Below are positions 40,581-49,991 of a DNA stretch of 64,000 nt, piece by piece. The first letter of the stretch is position 1. Each line of letters opens with the position of its first letter. Both the position numbers and the translations under genes were made by a program. Below the pieces are notes generated by a model that was given only the letters and a program-made list of their open reading frames with translations, was not told the DNA's origin and did no database searches. Origin of the DNA: Corynebacterium tuberculostearicum (lineage in GTDB: Bacteria > Actinomycetota > Actinomycetes > Mycobacteriales > Mycobacteriaceae); NCBI RefSeq assembly GCF_030506365.1, contig NZ_CP073092.1:620001-684000 (forward strand). The letters are read 5' to 3'.

Positions 40581-41395
40581 GCGAGCTCGCCGGAATACAG
40601 ATTAAAGCGGTCGCCGCGGGCGAAGCCGACGAGCGCCATGCCGGTTTCGCGGGCCGTTTCTACGGCCAGGGAGGAGGCGGCGCTGACGGCAACGAGCATG
40701 CCGAATCCGGCCATCGCGGCTTTTTGGACGAGCTCGAAGCTGGCGCGCGAGCTCATTACCAAAATAAGGTCATCGGCGGGGAGTTTGTCCTCTAATAGGA
40801 GGTGGCCGATGACCTTATCCGCAGCATTGTGGCGGCCGATATCCTCGCGAATGACTACCGGTTCACCGTCCAAGGTGAAGGCACCGGCGGCGTGGATGCC
40901 GCCGGTCTTTTTAAATTGCTTCTGCTCGGCTCGGAGCTTATCTGGCAGCTTGGCGACGACATGGGGGTCCACTGGTATATGCGGAATCGGGTAGCGGGTC
41001 TGCTTAGTCAAAGCCTCGATAGAAGAGGTGCCGCATACGCCGCAGGCAGAATTGGTGGTGGTCAACCGAAGATCGCTCAGGTCCAGTACGTTCTTCTTCG
41101 CCAGATCGATGTCGAGCAGGTTGTAGGTATTCATGCCGTTGACGGTGGCGCCGGCGCAGTAGCGGGCCTCGGTGACGTCGCTAAGCGAAGCAATATGGCC
41201 CTCTGAATGCAAGAATCCATGCGCCAGCTCAATGTCATGGCCGGGGGTGCGCATGGTGGTGGTGATGGTCTGGCCACCCGCGCGGATCTCTAGGGGCTCC
41301 TCGCCGGCGACGGTATCGGCGCGGGTATCGACCTGCAGGCCATCTCCCAGGCGGACCTTGGTGACGGCAAAGGTGGAATTTTTGCGGCCGGCCAT
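40577..41395 (-). CDS. fdhD: formate dehydrogenase accessory sulfurtransferase
   Basis: This 272-residue protein delivers sulfur to the molybdenum cofactor of formate dehydrogenase. The catalytic CGVCG loop lies in TTNSACGVCGTSSIEALT, and EEPLEIRAGGQ, TMRTPGHDIELAHGFL and HNAADKVIG are typical of FdhD. The ATG at 41395 overlaps the stop of the upstream gene (TAATG), which fixes the start. No formate dehydrogenase gene lies beside it, although relatives have fdhF there. Confidence 0.93.
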   Translation of the reverse strand: MAGRKNSTFAVTKVRLGDGLQVDTRADTVAGEEPLEIRAGGQTITTTMRTPGHDIELAHGFLHSEGHIASLSDVTEARYCAGATVNGMNTYNLLDIDLAKKNVLDLSDLRLTTTNSACGVCGTSSIEALTKQTRYPIPHIPVDPHVVAKLPDKLRAEQKQFKKTGGIHAAGAFTLDGEPVVIREDIGRHNAADKVIGHLLLEDKLPADDLILVMSSRASFELVQKAAMAGFGMLVAVSAASSLAVETARETGMALVGFARGDRFNLYSGELA

Positions 41396-41643
41396 TACTG
41401 CAGCTCCTGCTTCAGGACATCGATATTGCTGCGGGCTTCCTCTACGTCGCTGGAGGCTAGACCCACGAGGAAGGCAGTAAGTGGGGCTGCGGGGCGGGAG
41501 CGATTGTGTGCGACGTCCTTGGTGAGGTCCAGGATTTCGCGGGTAAGTGCGGTTGCCTCCTGAGGATCGAGGCCGAGATGACGGGCGGCTTCTTCGAGCC
41601 ACTCGTGTGCGGATTGGATGGGGTCCTCGTGTGTTTGGCTCAT
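41395..41643 (-). CDS. DUF6457 small protein
   Basis: This 82-residue soluble protein has HEWLEEAARHLGLDPQEATALTREILDLTKDVAHNRSRPAAPLTAFLVG-type sequence, which I associate with DUF6457, found beside fdhD or molybdenum cofactor genes in actinobacteria. Start ATG 41643 follows AAGGAGATGGTG; the in-frame ATG six codons upstream overlaps that site. It is translationally coupled to fdhD. Its role in cofactor maturation is inferred. Confidence 0.7.
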   Translation of the reverse strand: MSQTHEDPIQSAHEWLEEAARHLGLDPQEATALTREILDLTKDVAHNRSRPAAPLTAFLVGLASSDVEEARSNIDVLKQELQ

Positions 41644-41701
41644 CACCATCTCCTTATTCACGTTCGTGCTGGTCTCGACTCTAATGAAGGCGCAATACTA
41701 T

Positions 41702-41730
41702 TTGGAAAACCGCAGGTTATGGCGTAGCAT
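41702..41730 (+). promoter_or_regulatory. rpsH operon promoter
   Basis: TTGGAA (41702-41707), a 17-nt spacer and TAGCAT (41725-41730) form the promoter; the -35 is followed by AACCGCAG, as in the S10 promoter. The leader is about 260 nt; the stretch 41644-41998 otherwise holds no gene. Confidence 0.6.
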
Positions 41731-41899
41731 AGTACCTCGTGCTTGCGCCGAGGCGTCAGCGTGCCCCAATCATTGTGGATTTTGGCGCGCTGAGCTGCAG
41801 AAAGCGCCGAGCCGATGCAAGAATTGAACATCAACTTTGTTGTAGGCCCCTCGCCGTAGATAGCGGACCGTTGTCTGAATCAAAGGGTGGCGAGCGCCT

Positions 41900-41915
41900 T
41901 ACGGTATTGACCGTA
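41900..41915 (+). other. hairpin in the rpsH leader
   Basis: TACGGT-ATTG-ACCGTA is a perfect 6-bp hairpin, extended by flanking C and G residues, about 85 nt before rpsH. Without a T-tract it is more likely a leader element than a terminator. Confidence 0.35.
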
Positions 41916-41998
41916 GGGAGCGTGAGTAGCCCGAAATCACACGGAGAACGCTTTGGTGAGCACGGGAACCGCAACGAGAAAGGTACACGGTCACTCAT

Positions 41999-42382
41999 AT
42001 GACTATGACTGATCCTATTGCCGACATGCTGTCGCGCGTGCGCAACGCAAGTAATGCGCACCATGACACCGTGTCGATGCCTACCTCCAAGCTGAAGGCA
42101 AACATTGCCGACATCTTGAAGCAGGAAGGCTACATCGCTGACTACACCGTCGAGGGCCACACCCTGTCCCTCGAGCTGAAGTACAACAACCGCGAGCGCT
42201 CCCTGTCTGGCCTGCGTCGCGTGTCTAAGCCGGGTCTGCGTGTGTACGCAAAGTCCACCGAACTGCCACAGGTCTTGGGCGGCCTGGGCGTGGCTATCAT
42301 TTCCACGTCCCACGGCGTGCTGACTGACCGTCAGGCTGAGGAGAAGGGTGTAGGCGGAGAAGTTCTCGCCTACGTCTGGTAA
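41999..42382 (+). CDS. rpsH: 30S ribosomal protein S8
   Basis: This 127-residue protein has [17 protein letters not shown] and the C-terminal [23 protein letters not shown]8 binds 16S rRNA helix 21 and in E. coli represses the spc operon. It is about five residues shorter than the usual actinobacterial S8, through a smaller loop near [10 protein letters not shown]. It heads the second half of the split spc operon. Confidence 0.98.
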   Translation: MTMTDPIADMLSRVRNASNAHHDTVSMPTSKLKANIADILKQEGYIADYTVEGHTLSLELKYNNRERSLSGLRRVSKPGLRVYAKSTELPQVLGGLGVAIISTSHGVLTDRQAEEKGVGGEVLAYVW

Positions 42383-42397
42383 AGGGAGGTTTGACAC

Positions 42398-42934
42398 ATG
42401 TCTCGAGTCGGTCTAGCACCAATCGCCGTACCGAACGGCGTCGAAATCAAGATCAACGGCCAAGACGTTGAGGTTAAGGGCCCAAAGGGCACCCAGAGCG
42501 TTAACGTTCCAGAGCCTATCGCCATCAACCTGGAAGACGGTGTACTGTCCGTCTCCCGCCCTGATGACCACCGCAAGCACCGTGCTCTGCACGGCCTGTC
42601 CCGCTCCCTGCTGAACAACGCCGTTGTTGGCGTGACCGAGGGCTACACCATCAAGATGGAAATCTTCGGTGTCGGCTACCGTGTCCAGCAGAAGGGTAAG
42701 GACCTGGAATTCAGCCTGGGCTACTCCCACCCGATCCTCATCGAGGCTCCGGAGGGAATTACCTTCGCAGTGGACGGCGCAACCAAGCTGTCCATTACCG
42801 GTATTGACAAGCAACTAGTCGGACAGATCGCCGCTAATATCCGTCGTCTGCGTAAGGACGATCCTTACAAGGGCAAGGGTATTCGCTACGAGGGCGAGCA
42901 GATCCGTCGCAAGGTCGGAAAGACGGGTAAGTAA
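42398..42934 (+). CDS. rplF: 50S ribosomal protein L6
   Basis: This 178-residue protein begins [16 protein letters not shown] and ends with the conserved [19 protein letters not shown] signature. L6 lies near the factor-binding site. It is 15 nt after rpsH, with GGGAGG as ribosome site, and 3 nt before rplR. Confidence 0.99.
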   Translation: MSRVGLAPIAVPNGVEIKINGQDVEVKGPKGTQSVNVPEPIAINLEDGVLSVSRPDDHRKHRALHGLSRSLLNNAVVGVTEGYTIKMEIFGVGYRVQQKGKDLEFSLGYSHPILIEAPEGITFAVDGATKLSITGIDKQLVGQIAANIRRLRKDDPYKGKGIRYEGEQIRRKVGKTGK

Positions 42935-42937
42935 GCA

Positions 42938-43339
42938 ATGGCAAACACTGAAAACACCAAGCGCACTCCAGTCGGCAAGGACATCTCCTCCCGTCGTCGC
43001 GAAGCACGCGCACGCCGTCACTTCCGTATCCGTAAGACCCTGCGTGGCACCCCTGAGGCACCGCGTCTGGTTCTTCACCGCTCCTCCCGTCACATGCACG
43101 TGCAGGTCATCGATGACCTGGCAGGCCACACCCTGGTCTCCGCATCCTCCATGGAGGCGGACGTTCGTGCACTCGAGGGCGATAAGAAGGCCAAGGCTGC
43201 CAAGGTAGGCGAGCTGGTTGCCGAGCGCGCTAAGGCCGCTGGCATCGAGCACGTCGTATTTGACCGCGCAGGCTACAAGTACCACGGCCGCGTCGCTGCG
43301 CTGGCTGACGCCGCACGTGAAGGTGGTCTGAAGTTCTAA
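42938..43339 (+). CDS. rplR: 50S ribosomal protein L18
   Basis: This 133-residue protein has [31 protein letters not shown] and ends [25 protein letters not shown]18 binds 5S rRNA together with L5. It lies 3 nt after rplF, and 40 nt separate it from rpsE. Confidence 0.99.
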   Translation: MANTENTKRTPVGKDISSRRREARARRHFRIRKTLRGTPEAPRLVLHRSSRHMHVQVIDDLAGHTLVSASSMEADVRALEGDKKAKAAKVGELVAERAKAAGIEHVVFDRAGYKYHGRVAALADAAREGGLKF

Positions 43340-43379
43340 TGATCATCGTCAACGGAAACATCAACGGAAGGAACGCCTA

Positions 43380-44003
43380 ATGTCGGACCGTGAACAGCGT
43401 GACGGCGGACGCTCCGCCGAGAACAACAAGAACAACCGCGGTGGCAACGGCCGCCGCAACGATCGTCGTAACCAGCAGGACAACGAGCGCGATAAGTACA
43501 TCGAGCGCGTTGTGACCATCAACCGCGTATCCAAGACCGTTAAGGGTGGCCGCAACATGTCCTTCACCGCCCTCGTCGTCGTTGGTGACGGCCAGGGTCA
43601 GGTTGGCGTTGGCTACGGCAAGGCCAAGGAAGTCCCGGCCGCAATCCAGAAGGGCGCTGAAGAGGCTCGCAAGAACTTCTTCCGCGTTCCGATGATTGCC
43701 GGCACCATCACCCACCCGGTTGAGGGTCGCGACGCAGCTGGCATCGTCATGATGAAGCCTGCCGCACCTGGTACCGGTGTTATCGCTGGTGGTGCTGCTC
43801 GTCCAGTGCTCGAATGCGCTGGCGTGCAGGACATCCTGTCGAAGTCCTTGGGCTCCGACAATGCACTCAACGTCGTCCGCGCTACCGTGGACGGCCTCAA
43901 GCAGCTGGTCCGCCCTGAAGAGGTTGCCGCACGTCGTGGCAAGTCCATCGAAGAGGTCACCCCGGCCCGTATGCTGCGCAAGCGCGCAGGTCAGGAGGCA
44001 TAA
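43380..44003 (+). CDS. rpsE: 30S ribosomal protein S5
   Basis: This 207-residue protein has an arginine/asparagine-rich N-terminal extension of about 40 residues, then [21 protein letters not shown] and [15 protein letters not shown]. The loop that carries spectinomycin-resistance mutations looks normal (VSKTVKGGR). S5 acts in decoding accuracy and as part of the mRNA entry helicase. Confidence 0.99.
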   Translation: MSDREQRDGGRSAENNKNNRGGNGRRNDRRNQQDNERDKYIERVVTINRVSKTVKGGRNMSFTALVVVGDGQGQVGVGYGKAKEVPAAIQKGAEEARKNFFRVPMIAGTITHPVEGRDAAGIVMMKPAAPGTGVIAGGAARPVLECAGVQDILSKSLGSDNALNVVRATVDGLKQLVRPEEVAARRGKSIEEVTPARMLRKRAGQEA

Positions 44004-44006
44004 GCA

Positions 44007-44192
44007 ATGGCTCTGAAGATTACACAGGTAAAGGGCCTGGTGGGCACCAAGCCGAACCACCGCAAGAACATTGAGGCTCTCGGCCTCAAGCGCATCGGTC
44101 AGTCCGTAGTTAAGCAGGACACCCCGATCGTTCGCGGTATGGTTCACAAGGTTCGCCACCTGGTCACCGTCGAAGAAGTGGCAGGGGAGTAA
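44007..44192 (+). CDS. rpmD: 50S ribosomal protein L30
   Basis: This 61-residue protein has [29 protein letters not shown], the full L30 core. It lies 3 nt after rpsE and 3 nt before rplO. Confidence 0.98.
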   Translation: MALKITQVKGLVGTKPNHRKNIEALGLKRIGQSVVKQDTPIVRGMVHKVRHLVTVEEVAGE

Positions 44193-44195
44193 ACC

Positions 44196-44642
44196 ATGGC
44201 TGATATCATCAAGCTGCACGACCTGCGCCCAACCGCAGGAGCAAACAAGCCTAAGACCCGCGTCGGCCGCGGTGAGGCATCCAAGGGTAAGACCGCTGGT
44301 CGCGGTACCAAGGGCACCGGTGCTCGTAAGCAGGTTTCCGCTGCTTTCGAGGGTGGCCAGATGCCGATCCACATGCGTCTGCCTAAGTTGAAGGGCTTCA
44401 AGAACCCGAACCATGTTGAGTACCAGGTAGTTAACGTTGCTGACCTGGCCGAGAAGTTCGCAGATGGCGGCGACATCACCGTTGCTGACATCGCAGCTGC
44501 CGGCCTGGTCCGCGCTAATAAGCCGGTCAAGGTTCTGGGCAACGGCGACATCAACGTTAAGTTGAACGTCACCGCTGACAAGTTCTCCAAGTCTGCTGTA
44601 GAGAAGATCGAGGCTGCTGGCGGTTCCGCCAACACCAAGTAA
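44196..44642 (+). CDS. rplO: 50S ribosomal protein L15
   Basis: This 148-residue protein has the glycine-rich N terminus [21 protein letters not shown] and the C-terminal [16 protein letters not shown]15 is a late assembly protein. It ends this operon with a terminator, so secY, usually next, is expressed separately 4 kb further on. Confidence 0.99.
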   Translation: MADIIKLHDLRPTAGANKPKTRVGRGEASKGKTAGRGTKGTGARKQVSAAFEGGQMPIHMRLPKLKGFKNPNHVEYQVVNVADLAEKFADGGDITVADIAAAGLVRANKPVKVLGNGDINVKLNVTADKFSKSAVEKIEAAGGSANTK

Positions 44643-44660
44643 TCTCTACTAGGTAGATTT

Positions 44661-44704
44661 CATCCCCCTCTCCGCACATGCGGGGCAGGGGGATGTTTCC
44701 GTTT
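44661..44704 (+). terminator. terminator after rplO
   Basis: CATCCCCCT (44661-44669) pairs with AGGGGGATG (44687-44695) and encloses a CCGC/GCGG stem around ACAT; TTTCCGTTTT follows. Confidence 0.88.
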
Positions 44705-44880
44705 TGTAGGCATCCTAGTGCCGCTATATAACGTGGCGCTTGGGCTATGCGCGCCATTGGTGCTGAAAATATTTGACAGGAAACCTTTATTAATAAATAA
44801 GGCTTGGGGTATAGCGATTTATATTCACGAGTGTTAGAGTCTCCCTTAGTTGAAAATCATCAAACGTTAAGGAGACTCTT

Positions 44881-45369
44881 ATGTCGTCTATTTCTTCCCT
44901 GCTCGCTACCGCAATTGCTGCCGTCATGCCGTTTGCTGGCTCTACCGGCCCAGTCGATGCTCAGGACCAGCTGTCCCAGCCGGATCCTGCGGAAAACGCT
45001 CAAACCGCACCGGCCGAGGCTGGCGAGCAGACCGCTCAGGACCAGCAGCCGGGTGCGCACGCTGAAAAGGGTCGTATCACCGGTGACAAGGAAGACGTTA
45101 TCAACGGTGACGCAGAGGGCACCGAAGAGGTCGATCCAGGGTTCAACGGCGGCAACTTGCAGAGCGGCAAGCTAGCCGTGCAGCGTGAGCTGGCGCTTGC
45201 TACCCAGGAGGTCGGCCACGAGTTCATGAACATTGAGTTCAAGGACGATCACTCCGCCCACCTGACCTTCCCGGAGACCTATAACCCGGACAAGGACGAG
45301 GCCGCTGTGCAGCGCGTCATGGATGCGCTGAAGGTTAACGGCTATGAGAACATCACCGCGGCATATTAG
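44881..45369 (+). CDS. secreted acidic protein, unknown
   Basis: This 162-residue protein has a hydrophobic signal-like N terminus (residues 1-27, SSLLATAIAAVMPFAG) without the usual basic residues. A disordered proline/glutamate/glutamine-rich stretch (about 28-80) follows, then a compact C-terminal half. Upstream, an AT-rich region carries TTGACA at 44774, unusual for this window, and an AAGGAG ribosome site precedes the ATG. No family recognised. A bidirectional terminator follows. Confidence 0.6.
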   Translation: MSSISSLLATAIAAVMPFAGSTGPVDAQDQLSQPDPAENAQTAPAEAGEQTAQDQQPGAHAEKGRITGDKEDVINGDAEGTEEVDPGFNGGNLQSGKLAVQRELALATQEVGHEFMNIEFKDDHSAHLTFPETYNPDKDEAAVQRVMDALKVNGYENITAAY

Positions 45370-45400
45370 AGCGCGGTCGTCCTAGATAAGGGAAAAGGAA

Positions 45401-45435
45401 GAGGGTGGAACGCCTAGGAAGGGCGCTCCACCCTC
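45401..45435. terminator. bidirectional terminator
   Basis: GAGGGTGGA (45401-45409) and TCCACCCTC (45427-45435) enclose CGCC/GGCG. It separates the convergent ends of the secreted protein gene and tmsA. T residues are few on either side. Confidence 0.65.
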
Positions 45436-45468
45436 TGTGCGTATCAGGCCGTGCGGGGTGGGGGAGGG

Positions 45469-46971
45469 CTAGGCCTCGTCCACGGTCTTTTCGTATAGCC
45501 CAGGGAAGCGGTCATCCGGGTCGGTAACCGCCTTAATAGTCGAAGGAAGGCTTCCACCGTAGAGCTCTTCAAACTTCTCCCGGGAATAGAAGGCCTCGGA
45601 GTAAAGGGACTTGTGCCCGCCTAGCTCGTTGACCTTGGATTCGATGACTTTATTGAACGCGCCATTATTCGGGGCGGATGGATCGACGTGGTCGCCGTCC
45701 ACGCCGGACCAGAAGCCGACGTTGACCCAGGTCTGTCCGGGACGAAGGGGGTAGAGCGGCCATGGGTCTCCGGAGTCAGAGGCGATGTCGCCGGTGGCTA
45801 CGAGCTCGTCCACGCCATCGCGCAGACGGATGGGGCACAGCCATACCGGCTGAATATCGGAGGCGTTAAAGAACCAGTGGAGGAATTCCGGCAGGTTCTC
45901 CGGTGTGACCTCAATATCCTGCACCACGCGCTCGGCGCGCGGCTTGCCGTGCGGCTTTTTGATGAAGTTATACTCCAGCTCGTACTTGCGGTCGAGGCGG
46001 ACTAGCTTCCAATAGAAGGAGCTGCGGCGAAGCTCACGCGGCCACACCTTACGCACCTTCGGGTTCTGCGCACCAAAAGCGCGCGAGCACCAGAACCAGT
46101 CGGTATCCCAGCGCCAGATGTAATCGCGGATGGTGAGGCGATCGCGGCGGATGCCAGAGGCGTGCTGCAGGCTGCGGTAGTAAATCTTGTCCCGCGTGTA
46201 ATCGGAGGTTGGGCCCTCTTCATCGGTGAAGCGGGCGAAGACGAGGTAGGCCTCGTCTTCGGAGAAGACCACGCCGTCGAGGCCATGGACGGGCTCGCCG
46301 CGGTGGGTGTGGGAAGAGGCGACGTCGGCAAGCACGCGGCTTGCCTCCTCCACGGTGTGGAAACGCTCTTCGCGCAGCTCTACATAGGCGGGCACGGGTT
46401 CCAGCTCAATCTTTAGGCGCACCGCATAGCCCAGCGAGCCATAGGAGTTGGGGAACAGACGGAAGAGATCGACGTTCTCTTCGCGGGAGCAGGTGAGAAT
46501 CTCGCCGGTGCCGGTGAGGACATCCATCTCCAGCACGGACTCGTGCGGGAGACCATTGCGGAAGCTGGTGGATTCCACGCCCATGCCAGTTACCGCACCG
46601 CCCAAAGTAATGGTCTTAAGCTGCGGCACGACGAAGGGCATGAGGCCATGGGGCAGCGTGGCATCCACAAGGTCTTCGTAGGTGCACATTCCCTGCACAT
46701 CGGCCGTGCGGGCAACTGGGTCGACCTCAATGACGCCGCTCAGGCCGGATACATCGAGGCCCTCCTGCTCCTCGCTGCGGCTACGGAAGAGATTGGAGGT
46801 CTTCTTAGCTAGGCGCACGCGCTTTCCGGCCGGGACAGCACGGAAGCTCGCCAGCAGCTTATCGACGCCCTCCTGGTGCGCCTCCCACCCCACCGGCTCA
46901 ATGGGCATGGCATCCACCGGCCGCGGCTGGGCGGCGGCGAGGCGTTCGCGCAGGTTATCAATGAGAGTCAT
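45469..46971 (-). CDS. tmsA: FAD-linked 10-methylene fatty acid reductase
   Basis: This 500-residue flavoprotein of the FAD-linked oxidase (PCMH) superfamily has GVIEVDPVARTADVQGMCTYEDLV and a flavin-binding PQLKTITLGGAVTGMGVESTSFRNG. It follows a fatty acid methylase by 11 nt. This pair matches the tms (bfa) genes of actinobacteria, where TmsA reduces the 10-methylene intermediate to 10-methylstearate (tuberculostearic acid) in phospholipids. A GGAGGG site precedes the ATG. The functional call relies on the pairing and family; other FAD oxidoreductases look similar. Confidence 0.75.
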   Translation of the reverse strand: MTLIDNLRERLAAAQPRPVDAMPIEPVGWEAHQEGVDKLLASFRAVPAGKRVRLAKKTSNLFRSRSEEQEGLDVSGLSGVIEVDPVARTADVQGMCTYEDLVDATLPHGLMPFVVPQLKTITLGGAVTGMGVESTSFRNGLPHESVLEMDVLTGTGEILTCSREENVDLFRLFPNSYGSLGYAVRLKIELEPVPAYVELREERFHTVEEASRVLADVASSHTHRGEPVHGLDGVVFSEDEAYLVFARFTDEEGPTSDYTRDKIYYRSLQHASGIRRDRLTIRDYIWRWDTDWFWCSRAFGAQNPKVRKVWPRELRRSSFYWKLVRLDRKYELEYNFIKKPHGKPRAERVVQDIEVTPENLPEFLHWFFNASDIQPVWLCPIRLRDGVDELVATGDIASDSGDPWPLYPLRPGQTWVNVGFWSGVDGDHVDPSAPNNGAFNKVIESKVNELGGHKSLYSEAFYSREKFEELYGGSLPSTIKAVTDPDDRFPGLYEKTVDEA

Positions 46972-46982
46972 GGCACCCCTCC

Positions 46983-48290
46983 TTAAAAGCGGCTATCTTC
47001 CCACCAGCGGCGCTCGGGCACGCCGGCGCGGGAGCCGGCTTCGCCCAGTTTGACGCCGAGGAAGTGATACAGGTTGATGATATTGCGCTCAAAGCCCCAC
47101 TCGGATCCGGCCATATAAATGCCATAGAGGCGGGCGGTGGGCAGGCCCACGGTTGCGCAGGCCTCGTCCCAATTGTCCTTCAGATTCTCGCACCAGTCAT
47201 GCAGCGTGCGCATGTAGTCAAAGCGAAGGGACTCGGTGTGGATGACTTCGAAGCCATTGTCTTGCATCGCCTTGGTGACATTGCCGGAGCCGGTGAGCTC
47301 GCCGTCCGGGAAGATATAGCGGTCAATGAAGCCGCCCTTAGGGGTCTTGTGATTATCCGGGTAGGTGATGTTGTGGTTGAGCATCAGGCCACCGACCTTC
47401 AACTTGCCGTGGAGGAACTTGAAGAAGTCGTTGTAGTTCTTCACGCCAATGTGCTCGATGATGCCGATAGCGGAGATGGCATCGAAGCCCTCTTCGGTGA
47501 TATCGCGGTAGTCCATGAAGCGGACCTCCGCCAAGTCTTGGAGGCCTTCCTCCTCAATCTTGCGCTGGCCCCACTCGGCCTGTTCCTTGGATAGGGTGAC
47601 GCCGATGGACTTCACGCCGCGGCGCGCCGCGTAGCGCACCATGCCGCCCCAGCCGCAGCCCACATCCAAGTGGCGGTCGCCTTCCTTGAGGCGCAGCTTG
47701 TCAAAGATGAGGCGGTACTTATTCTCCTGCGCTTCCTCCAGGGTGGCATCCGGGGAGGGGTAGTAGGCGCAGGTGTAGGTCATCGAATCGCCCAAGAAGA
47801 GCTCGTAGAAATCATTGCCAACGTCATAATGATCAGAAATGACATCGGCATCGCGCTGCTTCGAGTGCTTGGAAAGGCCGTCGTGTAGCTTGCGGCGCAA
47901 CCAGGAAGCGCGCTCCACCTCAGGGACCGGCTGGATCTGAAAGGCGCCCATGGACGCTAGGGAACGAACAACGCGGGCCAGGGTCTTGGCATCCGGCTTC
48001 CGGAATTTGTCATACATGGCATGCAGCGCATCAAAAATGCCATAGGGGTGGGCTGGGTGATCGCCATGCACCGTAATGCCGTCCGTGACATAAGCTCGCG
48101 CAAATCCCACGTCGCCAGGGTGGGTAGCGATAAAGGAGAGGCCTTCGAGGCTATTAATAGTCACCTTGTACTGGGCGTCTTCCGGTCCGGTCGCGGACCC
48201 GTCAAAGGCTTCCCAGCGGAAGGGGTTGGGGCTAGGGACAAATACGTCGATGATCTCAGCAACGGTCATCGGCGTGAATTTCTTGCTCAT
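46983..48290 (-). CDS. tmsB: S-adenosylmethionine fatty acid 10-methylase
   Basis: This 435-residue protein of the cyclopropane fatty acid synthase family has the SAM motif HLDVGCGWGG at residues 207-216. It also has SDHYDVGNDFYELFLG, DSMTYTCAYY and MLNHNITYPD, typical of the family. TmsB-type enzymes transfer a methyl group to position 10 of oleoyl phospholipids, which TmsA then reduces. ATG 48290 is chosen because the family-like sequence begins there (MSKKFTPMTVAEII); the frame extends 75 residues upstream without similarity. A plain cyclopropane synthase is the alternative, less likely given tmsA. Confidence 0.78.
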   Translation of the reverse strand: MSKKFTPMTVAEIIDVFVPSPNPFRWEAFDGSATGPEDAQYKVTINSLEGLSFIATHPGDVGFARAYVTDGITVHGDHPAHPYGIFDALHAMYDKFRKPDAKTLARVVRSLASMGAFQIQPVPEVERASWLRRKLHDGLSKHSKQRDADVISDHYDVGNDFYELFLGDSMTYTCAYYPSPDATLEEAQENKYRLIFDKLRLKEGDRHLDVGCGWGGMVRYAARRGVKSIGVTLSKEQAEWGQRKIEEEGLQDLAEVRFMDYRDITEEGFDAISAIGIIEHIGVKNYNDFFKFLHGKLKVGGLMLNHNITYPDNHKTPKGGFIDRYIFPDGELTGSGNVTKAMQDNGFEVIHTESLRFDYMRTLHDWCENLKDNWDEACATVGLPTARLYGIYMAGSEWGFERNIINLYHFLGVKLGEAGSRAGVPERRWWEDSRF

Positions 48291-48525
48291 AAGTACTTCT
48301 TTCGAAACATTAGGTTCACACCAATAACGGCCTCGAAGCGCGAAGGGCTGTGAGGTCGGAGAAATTTCAGGAGAATTGCGTGTGTGCAATACCCCCTCAT
48401 GGTAAACCCCAGATGCAAAACGCGCGAAAGGACAAGCAATCATGGTCACACTATTGGGTCTTAATGTGGCTATGCGGAGCAAGGCTGGTAGGGTAATGGG
48501 GTCATAAGTGTTCAACCGTCCCTGA

Positions 48526-48576
48526 AGGAAACCTGAATTTCCCCTAAGCTTTCCGGCTCAGGGGGTGCGGTTTCCT
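48526..48576 (+). promoter_or_regulatory. nested hairpin in the secY leader
   Basis: AGGAAACC (48526-48533) pairs with GGTTTCCT (48569-48576). Inside, CCCCTAAGC (48541-48549) pairs with GCTCAGGGG (48556-48564) with one mismatch; CCTAGGGG just downstream could compete for the same arm. The gene-free stretch 48291-48665 also has TGGTAGGGT near 48485 as a -10 candidate for secY. Confidence 0.45.
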
Positions 48577-48665
48577 AGGGGCAGATGAGTTTCCACCTCC
48601 GTGTATGAACGCGAAACCCTCCCTAGATTTCGTGTTCGGCAGCGGTAGGCCAGGAGGATTTTGTA

Positions 48666-49991
48666 GTGTCCGCCATTGTCCAGGCTTTTAAGGATGCCGA
48701 CCTACGTAAGAAGATCATCTTCACCATCGTGATGATCATCGCGTACCGCGTCGGTGCACAGATCCCGTCCCCGGGTGTTGACTATGCGTCTATTGCTGGC
48801 CGTTTGCGCCAGTTGACCGAGCAGTCCGGTGACCTTTACTCCGTCATCAACCTCTTCTCGGGTGGTGCGCTGCTGCAGCTGTCGATCTTCGCTATCGGCA
48901 TCATGCCGTACATTACGGCTTCGATTATTGTGCAGCTGCTGACCGTGGTCATTCCCCGCTTTGAGGAATTGAAGAAGGAAGGCCAGTCCGGTCAGGCCAA
49001 GATGACCCAGTACACCCGTTACCTGACTCTCGCGTTGGCGTTGCTGCAATCCTCCGGCATCGTCGCGCTGGCAGACCGCGAGCAGCTGCTGGGCCAGGGC
49101 GTACCGGTCTTGACAGATGACCGTAACTTCTTCACTCTCATTGTCTTGGTCATCACCATGACCTCCGGCGCTGTGCTGGTGATGTGGATGGGTGAGCTCA
49201 TCACCGAAAAGGGCATCGGTAACGGCATGTCCCTGCTCATCTTCGCTGGTATCGCAACCCGCCTGCCAACCGATGGTGTAAGCATCCTGCAGAACAACGG
49301 CGGCCTCGTCTTCGCCATGGTCGTAGCCGGATTGGTCATCCTGGTTGTTGGCATTACCTTCATCGAGCAGGGCCAGCGCCGCATTCCGGTGCAGTACGCA
49401 AAGCGCATGGTCGGCCGCCGCCAGTACGGTGGTTCCTCTACCTACCTGCCGCTGAAGGTCAACCAGGCCGGCGTTATCCCGGTCATCTTCGCCTCCTCCC
49501 TTATCTACATGCCGGTTCTCATTACCCAGATTGTGAACTCTGGCTCCCCCGGCACCCCAGATAACTGGTGGCAGCGCAATGTCATCGCGCACCTGCAGGC
49601 ACCTTCCTCCTGGCAGTACATCGTGCTGTACTTCGTCCTGACCATCTTCTTCGCTTACTTCTATGTCTCGGTCCAGTACGATCCGGCAGAGCAGGCGGAT
49701 AATATGAAGAAGTACGGCGGTTTTATTCCGGGCATTCGCCCGGGCCGTCCGACCGCGGAGTACCTTGGTTATGTGATGAACCGTCTGCTGTGCGTGGGCG
49801 CCCTGTACCTGGCAGTCATTGCCATCCTGCCGAATATCCTCTTGGATCTCGGCGTGGGCCGCTCCTCCGCCAGCGGCACGTCCGCCTTTGGTGGTACGGC
49901 CATCCTGATTATGGTCTCCGTCGCTTTGACTACGGTCAAGCAGATCGAGTCCCAGCTACTGCAATCCAACTACGAAGGACTACTTAAGTAA
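48666..49991 (+). CDS. secY: protein translocase subunit SecY
   Basis: This 441-residue channel protein has ten membrane helices. Conserved segments are [29 protein letters not shown] (helix 2/plug region), [12 protein letters not shown], and the cytoplasmic loop [16 protein letters not shown] that contacts SecA and the ribosome. The start is GTG at 48666 after AGGAGG. It is translationally coupled to adk (one-base overlap). Confidence 0.98.
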   Translation: MSAIVQAFKDADLRKKIIFTIVMIIAYRVGAQIPSPGVDYASIAGRLRQLTEQSGDLYSVINLFSGGALLQLSIFAIGIMPYITASIIVQLLTVVIPRFEELKKEGQSGQAKMTQYTRYLTLALALLQSSGIVALADREQLLGQGVPVLTDDRNFFTLIVLVITMTSGAVLVMWMGELITEKGIGNGMSLLIFAGIATRLPTDGVSILQNNGGLVFAMVVAGLVILVVGITFIEQGQRRIPVQYAKRMVGRRQYGGSSTYLPLKVNQAGVIPVIFASSLIYMPVLITQIVNSGSPGTPDNWWQRNVIAHLQAPSSWQYIVLYFVLTIFFAYFYVSVQYDPAEQADNMKKYGGFIPGIRPGRPTAEYLGYVMNRLLCVGALYLAVIAILPNILLDLGVGRSSASGTSAFGGTAILIMVSVALTTVKQIESQLLQSNYEGLLK

